Below the pieces are notes generated by a model. That model ran no database searches. It worked only from the letters and a program-made list of their open reading frames with translations, and was not told where the DNA came from. 64,000 nucleotides of DNA, taken from positions 248,001 to 312,000 of the forward strand of contig CAVZIL010000008.1 of assembly GCA_963775505.1 (NCBI GenBank), in the 5' to 3' direction. How positions within the stretch are numbered: position 1 is the first letter of the stretch; the number at the start of each line of letters is the position of its first letter. The DNA is from JAIBJN01 sp963775505. GTDB taxonomy: Bacteria; Actinomycetota; Thermoleophilia; Gaiellales; Gaiellaceae. Position numbers and translations under genes: made by a program. Of the stretch, positions 1 through 8,965 are shown one piece after another.

Positions 1-2050
1 CCATGGCGAGCACGTACACGGCGTAGGTGGCACGCGCCGGCAGGCCGTGCGCGGCAGCAAGCTCGAGCATTTCACTGCTTCGCTGACGGGCCTCGTCGTC
101 GTCACCGCGGATCGCCGCCGCGAACGCGAGGAGACCCAGAGGGGTCGAGGCGGAGTTTGCGGCCCCGAGCGCGCGCGCGAACTCCAGAGCCTCGCCCGCC
201 ACGAGCGCCGCCTCGTCGAAGCGCTGCGCCAGGTAGTGTTGCGCCGCGCTCATGGAGAGGGCCTCCGCGAGGATCCCGAGCTCCCCGCGTGTTCGCGCGA
301 GCGAGGTGGCCCGGTTGATCAGAGTCGCGAAACGCTCATTCTCTCCGACGAAGAGAGCGGCGACGCTGACCGCGTAGACGTGCTGCGCATTCTCGGAGGT
401 GGCCACCTGTGCGAACGCTTCCTCGAGCCGGGCACCGTCGGCCGCCGTATCGCCGCCGCGAGCCCGCGCGAAGGCCGCGAGAACTCGGGCGACGGACATG
501 AGCTCGTCGTCCCCGCCCGCGGACGCGACCTCGGCAGCCAGCCTGGAAACCTCCGCGCGAGCCGATGGGTCGCCGCTCATCGACGCAGCTGCGTTCGCCC
601 AGATGAGCAGCTCGACTGCCTTCGATGCATCGAGTTCCGCGACCTCGCGGGCAGCGCGAGTCAGCCGTGGCAATCCGTCCAGCGGCCGTCCGCAGCGGTA
701 TTCGGCAAGCCCAACGGCAAGCTCGAGCTCGGCCCGATCGAGCGGGTCGTCGACGAGAGGGTCGGCCTCGCCGGCCAGGGCGACCGCGTAGTCGTCCGCA
801 CCTGCAATGCTCGCGGCCCGAGCCGACCGGGCCAGGCGACGGCCGCGAGCGCTTCCGTCAGGTGAGAGCTGGGCGGCACGGGCGAACGCCTTCGCCGCGG
901 CCAGGTAGCCGGCTCGCTGCTCGGCCCGCTCGGCCGCCTCGTCGAGAGCGCGCACGACCTCCTCGTCTGGTTCGATCGCCGACGCGGCGAGGTGCCAGGC
1001 ACGGCGGTCAGCATGCTCGCCGGCCTCTGCGAGCGCCTCTGCGAGCGCGCGGTGTGCAGACCGGCGCTCACTCGACGTCGCTGCTTCATAGACGGCGGAC
1101 CTCACGAGGGGATGGCGGAACTCGAGCCGGCTCCCGTGAACGGACACGAGCCCTGACTGTTCCGGCGAGTCGAGCGCGCGTGGGCCCAGGGCGAGCAGCT
1201 CGCCCGCCCGAGTGACAAGCCGGGCGTCCTCCAGATCGTCCGCCGAGGCAATCAGCAGGACGCGCTGGCCCTCGTCTGGAAGGCGGCGCACGCGCTCGAG
1301 GAAGATGCTTTCGACATGGCGGGTGAGCGGCAGTGCCTCGGGCAGCGGCTCGTCGCCGGCGAGCTGGCCCTCGCTGAGGGCCGAGGGCAGCTCGACGAGC
1401 GCGAGAGCATTGCCCTGCGTCTGTTCGATCAGACGCGCGCGGACGGACGGTGCTGCCCCGCCTGCCACCCGTGCCAGCAAGGTCTCCGCGGCGTCGGGGT
1501 CGAGCGGCTCGACCCGGAGCGACGGGAGATCTTCCGCGTCGAACCAGCGCACTTCGCCTTCTCGCGCCGCGAACAAGATCACGATCCCTTCGGCGTCGAG
1601 GCGGCGTGCGACGAAAACGAGCGCCTCAGCCGAGATCCGGTCCAACCAGTGCGCGTCGTCGACAAGGCAGAGGACGGGGTGGCGCTCCGCCATCTCCGAG
1701 AGGAGTGAGAGGCACGCCGCGAAGATCAGGAAGTGCTTGTCCGCGGCGCCCTCCTGGAGGCCCAGCGCGCGGCTCAGAGCTGCGGCTTGCGGATCGGGAA
1801 GCTTGTCGAGGTGGCCCAGAGCCGGTCGAATCAACTTGTCGAGAGCGGCAAACGGGAGCTCCGACTCGGACTCGACACCCCGAGCGCTGAGAACGTGCAT
1901 GTCGTCAGCGCGCTCGCGCGTATCCTCGAGGAGCGCGGTCTTGCCGATCCCCGCCTCACCCCGCAGGACGAGGACACCGCTCCTCGAGGCACGAGCCGCC
2001 TCGAGGAGCCCTCCGATCTCGGCTCGCTCGGCGTCACGCCCGTAGAGCAC
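1..2050 (-). CDS. LAL-type (large ATP-binding LuxR-family) regulator, 3' end outside window
   Basis: The gene enters from the left edge, so its C-terminus, where such regulators carry the LuxR helix-turn-helix, is not seen. The visible 683 codons read without a break from a GTG at 2050. An N-terminal P-loop ATPase shows Walker A GEAGIGKT at residues 31-38 and Walker B CLVDDAHWLD at 128-137. After it come several hundred residues of Ala/Leu/Arg-rich helical repeats of the TPR-like kind found in MalT/LAL proteins. It probably senses an inducer through the repeats and controls transcription, but the target is unknown. It is divergent from sthA with an 87-bp gap. The LuxR assignment is inference, because the decisive domain lies off the window; the ATPase part is clear. 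Confidence 0.8.
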   Translation of the reverse strand, partial: MLYGRDAERAEIGGLLEAARASRSGVLVLRGEAGIGKTALLEDTRERADDMHVLSARGVESESELPFAALDKLIRPALGHLDKLPDPQAAALSRALGLQEGAADKHFLIFAACLSLLSEMAERHPVLCLVDDAHWLDRISAEALVFVARRLDAEGIVILFAAREGEVRWFDAEDLPSLRVEPLDPDAAETLLARVAGGAAPSVRARLIEQTQGNALALVELPSALSEGQLAGDEPLPEALPLTRHVESIFLERVRRLPDEGQRVLLIASADDLEDARLVTRAGELLALGPRALDSPEQSGLVSVHGSRLEFRHPLVRSAVYEAATSSERRSAHRALAEALAEAGEHADRRAWHLAASAIEPDEEVVRALDEAAERAEQRAGYLAAAKAFARAAQLSPDGSARGRRLARSARAASIAGADDYAVALAGEADPLVDDPLDRAELELAVGLAEYRCGRPLDGLPRLTRAAREVAELDASKAVELLIWANAAASMSGDPSARAEVSRLAAEVASAGGDDELMSVARVLAAFARARGGDTAADGARLEEAFAQVATSENAQHVYAVSVAALFVGENERFATLINRATSLARTRGELGILAEALSMSAAQHYLAQRFDEAALVAGEALEFARALGAANSASTPLGLLAFAAAIRGDDDEARQRSSEMLELAAAHGLPARATYAVYVLAM

Positions 2051-2137
2051 GTAAGAAGCGTAGCCCAATCGGCTGGCAGCGAAACCTGGGCGATCCCGGC
2101 GATCTGACCGATGCGACCGACGGCGTGAACGGGTGGA

Positions 2138-3559
2138 GTGGGGATCCACAGGAACAGCGCTTCCACTCCCGCCGTGACCGAGACCTACGACCTGATCGCG
2201 ATTGGCTCGGGGCCCGCCGGCCAGCGTGCCGCCCTCGAGGCCGCCAGGTTGGGCAAGCGCGCGGCGCTCGTCGAGCGCGACGACGTGCTCGGGGGCGTGT
2301 CGACGAATCGGGGGACGCTGCCGTCGAAGACGATACGCGCGGCGATCGTCGAGCTCATGGGCCAGGCGCGGGGGATCTACGGCGGCGTCCATCGTTTGAA
2401 CGGTGGGATCACGCTCGACGACCTCGTTTGGCGAGCTCAGCAGGCGATCGAAAACGAACGGACCACCATCCAGGATGAGCTTCGTCGCAATCGCGTCGAC
2501 GTCATTGCCGGAGCCGCCGCGTTCGCTGATCGGCATGTCCTGGTGGTGCAGACACGCAACGGGAGCTGCCGCGTGCGCGCCGACACGATCGTCATCGCGG
2601 TTGGAACGAAGCCGGGTCGGCCGACAACCGTCGATTTCGACGACCGGATCGTGCTCGACTCGGACGTCATCCTTCGCCAGGGCGAGATTCCTCGCCGGCT
2701 GGTCGTCGTCGGCGGAAGCGTGATCGGGCTCGAGTACGCGTCCATGGCCGCCGCGCTCGGCGTTCAGGTCACCGTAATCGAAAAGCGGCTCCGCTTCCTC
2801 GAGTTCGTCGACGATGAGATCGTCGAGTCGCTTGTGTACTACCTCAGCGGTCTTGGCGTCGTCTTCAGGCTGGGTGAGGAGGTCGAGGCCGTGCAGCGTC
2901 TTGGAGACGACGGGGCGATGATCCATCTAATCGGCGGCATCCGGTTTCCTGCGGAAACCGTGCTCTACACCGCGGGGCGGCGCGGAGCCACCGCCGATCT
3001 CAACCTCCAAGCCGCGGGGCTCGAGGCCGATGAACGGGGCCGAATCCCCGTCGGGCCGGACTACAGGACCGCGCAGCCTCACGTCTTCGCCGCGGGGGAT
3101 GTCATCGGCTTTCCCGCGCTTGCGGCGACAGCGATGGCGCAGGGCAGCGCAGCGGCGCTGGCGGCGCTCGGCGGGCCGCCACGGCCGCTCGCCCCGTATC
3201 CGCATGGGATCTACACGATCCCGGAAGTCGCCTTCGTGGGCCTGAACGAAAGAGAGCTTGCCCAGAAGGCAACGCCCTACGTCGTAGGCCTGGCCCGTTA
3301 CCGGCAGCTCGCCCGGGGCGACCTGGCCGGCGAGCGCAGCGGTCTGCTGAAGCTCCTCGTCCATCCGGAGACGAGGCGCCTCCTCGGAGCACACATCTTC
3401 GGAACGTCGGCGACCGAGCTCGTCCACCTGGGTCAGGCTGCAATCGCGGCCGGGCTGACGATCGACTACTTCGCCGACGCGGTGCTGAACGTACCCACGT
3501 TCTCCGAGGCATACAGGGTCGCCGCCTTGGATGCCCGCAGTCGAATCAACCAGCAATGA
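2138..3559 (+). CDS. sthA: Soluble pyridine nucleotide transhydrogenase-like flavoprotein
   Basis: This 473-residue protein has the two-dinucleotide-fold layout of the lipoamide dehydrogenase family: an FAD site IAIGSGPAGQ near residue 21, an NAD(P) site VVVGGSVIGLEYA in the middle and a C-terminal dimerisation domain. The usual redox-active CxxxxC is absent: the segment reads GGVSTNRGTLPSK, with Ser and Arg-Gly in place of the cysteines. That loss and the C-terminal VPTFSEAYRVAAL match SthA, which moves hydride between NADPH and NAD+ without a disulfide. It starts at a GTG. Other cysteine-less flavoprotein disulfide reductase relatives remain possible. The protein should be cytosolic with bound FAD. 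No operon partner is obvious. Confidence 0.8.
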   Translation: MGIHRNSASTPAVTETYDLIAIGSGPAGQRAALEAARLGKRAALVERDDVLGGVSTNRGTLPSKTIRAAIVELMGQARGIYGGVHRLNGGITLDDLVWRAQQAIENERTTIQDELRRNRVDVIAGAAAFADRHVLVVQTRNGSCRVRADTIVIAVGTKPGRPTTVDFDDRIVLDSDVILRQGEIPRRLVVVGGSVIGLEYASMAAALGVQVTVIEKRLRFLEFVDDEIVESLVYYLSGLGVVFRLGEEVEAVQRLGDDGAMIHLIGGIRFPAETVLYTAGRRGATADLNLQAAGLEADERGRIPVGPDYRTAQPHVFAAGDVIGFPALAATAMAQGSAAALAALGGPPRPLAPYPHGIYTIPEVAFVGLNERELAQKATPYVVGLARYRQLARGDLAGERSGLLKLLVHPETRRLLGAHIFGTSATELVHLGQAAIAAGLTIDYFADAVLNVPTFSEAYRVAALDARSRINQQ

Positions 3560-3796
3560 GGCTGGGCGTCGACTCGCTTGGCACCGAGCCCAACGACGAC
3601 TCTCGTCCAGACTCGAGGGTCAGAGCAGTCTGAGCATGGCGAAACCGGTTCTCGCCCTGATCAGGTTCCTGCCGACCCGGGCGTTCGACCGGATCGCATC
3701 GAGGCAGATCGGGGTAGGTCGCGCCGTAGCGGGCATCATTCCTCGGACGCGCGTGACTGCGCCGTCTACCCAGACCCATCGAGAAGGAGGAGCCAA

Positions 3797-4138
3797 ATGC
3801 CCTACGAGATCGTTGATGTGAGCGAGATCGAGTCCCCAAACGGCGTCTTCAAGCCTCTGCGCCAGTCGCTTGGCGTTTCCGCGTTCGGGATCAACCAGCT
3901 CGAGCTGCCAGCCAACGCGGAGGGCCCTCAGCACGACCACGGTGAGGACGGCCAGGAGGAGGTGTATGCGATCGTTCGGGGAGGCGGAACGATCCGGGTC
4001 GAGGGTGAGGAGCGCGACCTCCATCCCGGCCAGTTCGTCTTCCTCGGGCCGGGCACGTCCCGCCAGATGGTCGCCGGCCCGGACGGGCTCGCCTGGATCG
4101 GGGTCGGTTGCCAGCCAGGCGCCTACAAGGCGCCGTAG
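3797..4138 (+). CDS. Small cupin-domain protein
   Basis: A 113-residue single-cupin protein. The ATG at 3797 follows a strong ribosome-binding site (GAAGGAGG at 3783-3790), which decides this start over longer frames. Metal-ligand motif 1 is visible as HDHGEDGQEEVYAIVRG, with the typical H-x-H and later Glu spacing; motif 2 follows around PGQFVFLGPGTSRQ. Such proteins bind a metal and act as small dioxygenases, isomerases or sensors, and the substrate cannot be read from sequence. The VOC protein starts 13 bp downstream, so the two are probably co-transcribed. The 237 bp upstream of it hold no convincing gene. Confidence 0.8.
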   Translation: MPYEIVDVSEIESPNGVFKPLRQSLGVSAFGINQLELPANAEGPQHDHGEDGQEEVYAIVRGGGTIRVEGEERDLHPGQFVFLGPGTSRQMVAGPDGLAWIGVGCQPGAYKAP

Positions 4139-4151
4139 GCGTTCTCGGCGC

Positions 4152-4484
4152 ATGCTCGAGCTAGCGCTCGTCGAGCTTCCCGCGGACGATCCGGAGCGGG
4201 CTCGTCGGTTCTGGGAGGGGCTGCTGGGCCAACCCTTCGCCGAGCGCGAGGAGGGGGAGGGACGGGGTTGGCAGACCAGGGAGGAGGGAGTCGCGCTCGG
4301 GTTGCACGAGCGTGGACCGGGACCGGGTGACCGCTTCTCACTTCCCTACTTCACCGTTGTCGACGTCAGGGAGGCGCTCGCACGCGTCGAGGCGTCCGGA
4401 GGTGAGGTCATCCACCCGGGCGAGCAGTGGGCGATCTGCCGCGACTCCGAGGGTAGTCCCTTCGGACTCATGCGCCGCCCGTGA
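4152..4484 (+). CDS. VOC (glyoxalase/bleomycin-resistance fold) family protein
   Basis: A 110-residue protein with the vicinal-oxygen-chelate pattern: an N-terminal LALVELPADDPERARRFWEG segment, a central YFTVVDVREALARVEASGG helix and a C-terminal DSEGSPFGLMRRP ending. These folds bind a divalent metal and serve in glyoxalase, dioxygenase or drug-binding roles. Substrate is unknown. It lies 13 bp after the cupin gene, and two small metal-fold proteins in a row suggest a shared minor metabolic or detoxification role. It is the last intact gene before the tRNA-Ser fragment that marks the island boundary. Confidence 0.75.
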   Translation: MLELALVELPADDPERARRFWEGLLGQPFAEREEGEGRGWQTREEGVALGLHERGPGPGDRFSLPYFTVVDVREALARVEASGGEVIHPGEQWAICRDSEGSPFGLMRRP

Positions 4485-4979
4485 GGCGCGCGGTGGACAA
4501 CTCGATCGAGCCCGAGCCGGTCCAGTCGCCGCGGGAACCGTGCGGCCTGACCGGGTCACGGAGGCGCGGAACGGCCGACATGGCCGCCGGACGCGTTGGC
4601 GGGGCAGGCATCAGATCGAGCTTGATCGTGCCTGACCTGACGCCTTCGGCGACGCGGTCGCATCGTCGGCGGCCACGGGACCGCCGAACCCTCGATCCGC
4701 CTAACGACGGATAACGGTTGTCGAGACCGTTACGAATATGCCGATTTGCAGGGATCTTTGCGCTCGTGCGCCATTGTGAGCGCCATGCGCCCGCGCGTCG
4801 CGCAAACGAAGCGGCCTCAGGAGCAGGACCGGAAGCATCGGCCCGGGCGAACCGGGCAAATCCTTGCGCATGGGGTCGCCGGAGCGAAACCAGCGATCGG
4901 GCCCGAAGAATCCACCATGAGATTCAGATCTGGATCTAGCTCTTTCCTTTTGCTCGTCGCCCGCGATGGAGGCTGAGGC
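4485..4979. other. Gene-free stretch containing an island boundary
   Basis: No reading frame here has family features or a ribosome-binding site. The only recognisable content is the tRNA-Ser fragment at 4685-4729. The 250 bp between that fragment and the response-regulator stop codon look like non-coding sequence at the end of the element. Confidence 0.6.
4685..4729 (-). repeat. tRNA-Ser(CGA) 3'-half duplicate, putative att site
   Basis: These 45 bp match positions 13365-13409 inside the intact tRNA-Ser(CGA): 35 bases identical, one mismatch at 4720, then 9 identical. The match runs from the T-loop through the variable arm to the anticodon stem, in the same orientation as the tRNA. A displaced tRNA 3' half in direct orientation on the 3' side of an intact tRNA is the standard footprint of an element integrated by a tyrosine recombinase. 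It defines the distal end of an island of about 8.7 kb. Confidence 0.8.
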
Positions 4980-5641
4980 CTAGTCCGCTCCGGGGAGGAC
5001 GAGCCCGGACTCGTAAGCGACGACGACCGCCTGCACGCGGTCGCGCAGCGCGAGCTTGCGTGAGGATGTGGGTGATGTGGGTCTTGACCGTTGCTTCGCT
5101 GAGAAAGAGCGATGCCGCGATCTCGGCGTTGGAGAGCCCGCGCGCGATCAGCTTCAGCACCTCGAGCTCACGCTCCGTGAGCGCTCCCAGCTCGGCCGGC
5201 GCGGCCGACCCCGAAAGCGGCCGGCGCACGTACTCCTCGATCAAGCGCTGCGTGATCGCCGGTGCGAGCAGAGCTTCGCCGGCCGCGACAACTCGTACCG
5301 CTTCCGCCAGCCGTTCGGGACGCACGTCCTTGAGCAGGAAGCCACTCGCACCGGCCTTCATCGCCTCGTAGACGTACTCGTCGAGGTCGAAAGTGGTGAG
5401 CATGAGGACGCGCGGCGCGCCGCTCGTCGCGCAGGAGCCTCCGCGTCGCCTCGAGCCCATCGATCTCGGGCATGCGGATGTCCATGAGCACGACATCTGG
5501 TTGGAGCTCCGCCGCCTGGGCGACGGCCTCCCGACCGTCGCTGGCCTCGCCCACGACCTCGATGTCCTTCTGAGCCTCCAGGATCATGCGGAAGCCGCCC
5601 CGGACGAGCGCCTGGTCGTCTGCAATCAGGACGCGGATCAC
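4980..5641 (-). CDS. NarL/FixJ-type response regulator, interrupted by two frameshifts
   Basis: The product starts at a GTG at 5641 that overlaps the kinase stop codon. It reads as a receiver domain (IRVLIADDQALVRGG, then the phospho-acceptor motif DVVLMDIRMPEIDG, Asp near residue 54) followed by a GerE/LuxR DNA-binding domain (LTERELEVLKLIARGLSNAE, then ATVKTHI). Two single extra bases, near 5417 and 5055, split it into three frames; removing one base at each restores a continuous protein of about 219 residues ending at the stop at 4980-4982. It is the natural partner of the adjacent kinases and probably controls the divergent ABC transporter. It is annotated as one gene because the break pattern resembles sequence error. 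Confidence 0.8.
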
Positions 5642-6799
5642 GGCTGCATCTCGACGGGGAGACGTGCGTGAACGGCGTAGCCGCCTTCGGCGCGGGGGCC
5701 GGCTTCGAGCTCGCCGCCGTAGAGGGTGACGCGCTCGCGCATCCCCGTGAGCCCATGCCCGCCCGAGACCGTCGTGGGCGACGACTTTCCGTCGTTCACG
5801 ATCTTGAGGTCGAGTGTCCCGCCGGCGTAGCTGACAGCGACCCGCGCCCGCCCGGGCGCCGCGTGCTTGCGAGCGTTGGTGAGGGCCTCCTGCACGATCC
5901 GGTAGGCGGCCAGGTCGACGCCTCGCGGAAGCATTGCCGGCTCCCCGTCGACCGTGAGTTCGACCGGGAGTCCTGCCCTTTGTGCCTGCGCGACGAGGTC
6001 GCCGAGCCGGTCGAGGCCAGGACGTGGCGCGAGCGCCGCCTGCGGCTCATCCTCGCTCAGGATCCCTAGCAGGCGGCGCATCTCGACGAGCGCCTGGTGC
6101 CCGGCCTCCTCGACGGAGAGAAGAGGCGCACGCGCGCGCTCGGGCTCGTCGGCGAGAAGGAGCGCGGGCCGCCCCTGCCTGCACGGTCATGACGCTGACC
6201 GAGTGGGCGACGATGTCGTGGAGATCGCGCGCGATCCTCCGGCGCTCGTTCGCGAGGGCGGCGGCTTCTCGCTCCTCGCGTTCGCGCTCGAGGCGCAGGG
6301 CCTGCGCTTCGAGGTCGGCCGCCCGCCGGGCTCGACGCTCATGGACGACAGCGGCGAGCCAGACGCCCCACGAAGACATAGACGGCGTTGTCCCGGTGGG
6401 CGAGTTCGGCGCTGACCTCCCGGTCGCCGATGACGAAGAGGGTCGCGAGGCCGAGAGCGAGACCTGCGACGGCCTGGCTCAAGGCGGGCGCTCCGCCGAC
6501 GGCCCACAAGGCGAGGAAGAGCGCGGCGAAGCCGCTGGCGACGCTACCCACCTCCTCGCCCGTGAGGGTCATGGCCGCCTGGACCCCGAACGTGAAAACG
6601 GGAGCCGCGAAAGGAAACGAGCGCCGCAGAAGCAGGGGCAGGGTGTAGAGGAGCACGGCGGGGATGGTGACGAGCTTCGGCCCCGGGACCGAGCCGAACA
6701 GGATTTCGAGCTCCGACCCGAGGGCGAGCAACACCACGAGCGCGTCGAACCAGCCGGATACGTGCTGTGATGCGAACGCCGTCGCAGCGTTCTCGTGAG
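5638..6799 (-). CDS. DesK/NarX-type sensor histidine kinase, frameshifted
   Basis: A membrane histidine kinase with N-terminal hydrophobic segments (near VPGPKLVTIPAVLLYTLPLL and onward), a coiled linker, the HisKA_3 phospho-acceptor site RRRIARDLHDIVAHSVSVMT and a HATPase domain ending GYAVHARLPVEMQP. One extra base near 6373 (a GGGG run) and one near 6158 break the frame. Its stop overlaps the response-regulator GTG by 4 bp, so the pair is translationally coupled. The start is uncertain: the frame runs in from the upstream kinase with no stop codon between them, and no good ATG or GTG is visible near 6800. The stimulus is unknown. Confidence 0.7.
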
Positions 6800-7989
6800 T
6801 CTCGTTTTGGCGGGCGCCGCGGTCCCTTTGCCGGCGATGGCGCGGAGCCTGGGTCGGCTCGACGGGCAAGCGTGCGCGAACCGCATAGCCTCCAGGCCGC
6901 GGTCCAGCCTGGAGCTCGCCCCCGTAGAGCTCGGCCCGCTCGCGCATGGCGACGAGCCCGTGACCGTCGACGTGCCTGGCGGCGCCTCGCTCGTGGTGCG
7001 CGATCTCGAGCTCGAGCGCGTCGTCTCTGTATCGGACGGTTACACGTCCATGCGCCGGCCCGGCGAGGTTGCGCGAGTTCGAGAGTGCGTCCTGCACGAT
7101 CCGGTAGGCGGCCAGGTCGACGCCTTGCGGAAGCGTCGCCGGCTTCCCCTCGACGCGAAGCTCGACCGACAGGCCGGCCGAGCGAGCTTCGCCGAGCAGC
7201 CCCTCGAGGCGGGCGAGGCCGGGCTGGGGCGCGAGCGCCGCCTCGCCGTCCTCTCTCCGCAGCATTCCGAGCAGGCGGCGCATCTCGGCGAGCGCCTGCC
7301 GCCCGGTCTCCTCGACGATAACCAGCGGGTCGCGTGCGCGCCTCGGGTCGCCGGCGAGGAGCAGACGTGCGGCGCCGGCCTGGATCGTCATGACGCCGAG
7401 GCTGTGCGAGATCACCTCGTGGAGGTCGCGGGCGATTCGGCGCCGCTCCTCCGCAACCGCCGCTCTCTCCCGCTCGCCGCGCTCGCGCTCGAGGCGAGAA
7501 GCCTGCTCCTCGAGCTCGGCGGTGCGGTGGCCGCCGTGCCGGAGCACGAGGGCGGCGAGCCAGACGGCGGCCGCGACGAGGAAATGTCCGCTCGTGTCGG
7601 CATAGGCGAGGTCCGGGTCCCGCTCGACGATGACGACGATCGCGGCCAGGCCCGTGACGAGGCCGACTACTGCCGCGCGCCGGTCCCTCTGAGCGCCCAT
7701 GACCCAGAAGGCAAACAGGAGCGCCAAGAGGGTCGCCTCCGTTCCGGAGGTAGTCTCCGGGTCAATGAACGTCATGCCGACGAGGGCGGCGAAGACGAAG
7801 GCCGCGGAGGCGAAGGGGAAGCGGCGCCGGAGCAAGCAACGGCAACGTCGCCGCCAGCATGCCCAGGACGACCGCGACCTTAGGGCCGGGAACGGGCATC
7901 GCCCAGACGTGGTAGAGCGCAAAGACGGCGTCGGCAACGATCGCGGCGTCAAACGCGTACCGCCCGAGCGCGGCGACCGTGCGCTGCAT
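6800..7989 (-). CDS. DesK/NarX-type sensor histidine kinase, paralogue of its neighbour
   Basis: A second membrane kinase starts with ATG at 7989. It has several transmembrane segments up to about residue 130, then HisKA_3 (RRRIARDLHEVISHSLGVMT) and a HATPase domain ending VRARLPVEPTQAP. One extra base near 7830 breaks the N-terminal membrane region. It closely resembles the downstream kinase in order and motifs, pointing to tandem duplication. No stop codon separates the two in the assembled sequence: either the genes are fused into one double kinase or a stop was lost to an indel. The 195 bp between 7989 and the divergent ABC gene at 8185 should hold promoters for both directions. Confidence 0.7.
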
Positions 7990-8184
7990 TGCTCCAACCT
8001 AACTCTCGGGGCTCGTACTCGCATCAATCGTCACGACGATCTCCCCTCCGACCCAGGTCTGATCCGCCCCGGGATCAACGGGACTCAGAGATGAGTGTGG
8101 ATCGGAGCTGACAGGCGACGACATCCCGGCCGTTGCTCCGTACCGTCGGCTGCACGCACGAACGCCCGCACGAAAGGAACTCCG

Positions 8185-8965
8185 ATGGCAGAGGTTGTGA
8201 ACGAGCTGGTGCAGCTTTCACCGGAAGCCGCGAGGCGCCCGCCGGTGGTCGCGGCACGTGACCTCACCCGCCGCTACGGCGAAGGTGACACGTGCGTGCA
8301 TGCGCTCCGGGGCGTGTCGCTCGATGTCGCACGCGGGAAGCTCACGGCCGTGATGGGCCCTTCCGGTTCCGGCAAGTCCACTCTGATGCACATCCTCGCG
8401 GGGCTCGACCGCCCGACTGAGGGCGAAGTCCAGATCGAGGGCACGAGCATCACCGAGCTCGAACGACACGGAGCTGACGAAGCTCAGGCGCGAGCACATC
8501 GGCTTCATCTTCCAATTCTTCAACCTGCTCCCGATGCTCACTGCCGAGGAAAACGTCGTCCTTCCGCTGAATCTGGCGGGAACGAAGCCTGACCGCGCCT
8601 GGGTGGACGAGCTCACCGGCAAGGTGGGGCTCTCCGATCGCCTCTCACACCGGCCGGCGGAGCTCTCGGGCGGCCAACAGCAGCGTGTTGCGATCGCGCG
8701 CGCGCTCGTCTCGCGGCCGACCGTGATGTTCGCGGACGAGCCCACGGGTAATCTCGACTCGACGACGAGTGCCGAGATCCTCGAGCTCGTTCGGGATTCC
8801 GTCACGAGCTTCGGGCAGACCACCGTCATGGTCACCCATGACCCGAACGCGGCCGCCATCGCCGACCGCGTCCTCTTCCTGGCCGACGGACGAATCGTCA
8901 AGGATCTGGGCCCCTCCTCGGCGCACGAGATTCTCGAGGCGATGGAGGAGGTGAGCGCACGATGA
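8185..8965 (+). CDS. MacB/LolD-type ABC transporter ATPase, one frameshift
   Basis: The ATG at 8185 follows GAAAGGA. The protein of about 259 residues shows Walker A GPSGSGKST, the family Q-loop FIFQFFNLLPMLTAEENV, the signature LSGGQQQRVAIARAL and Walker B VMFADEPTGNLD. One extra base near 8462 separates the N-terminal third from the rest; without it the family pattern is continuous. The gene overlaps the permease start by 4 bp. Families of this type power lipoprotein or macrolide/peptide export, or envelope remodelling, rather than uptake. It is divergent from the kinase genes, an arrangement common for sensor-controlled exporters. Confidence 0.85.

Noticed and set aside
3578..4138. Longer 186-residue version of the cupin gene.
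   Set aside because: The strong GAAGGAGG site and family N-terminus point to the ATG at 3797; the upstream extension is low-complexity and unlike any cupin.
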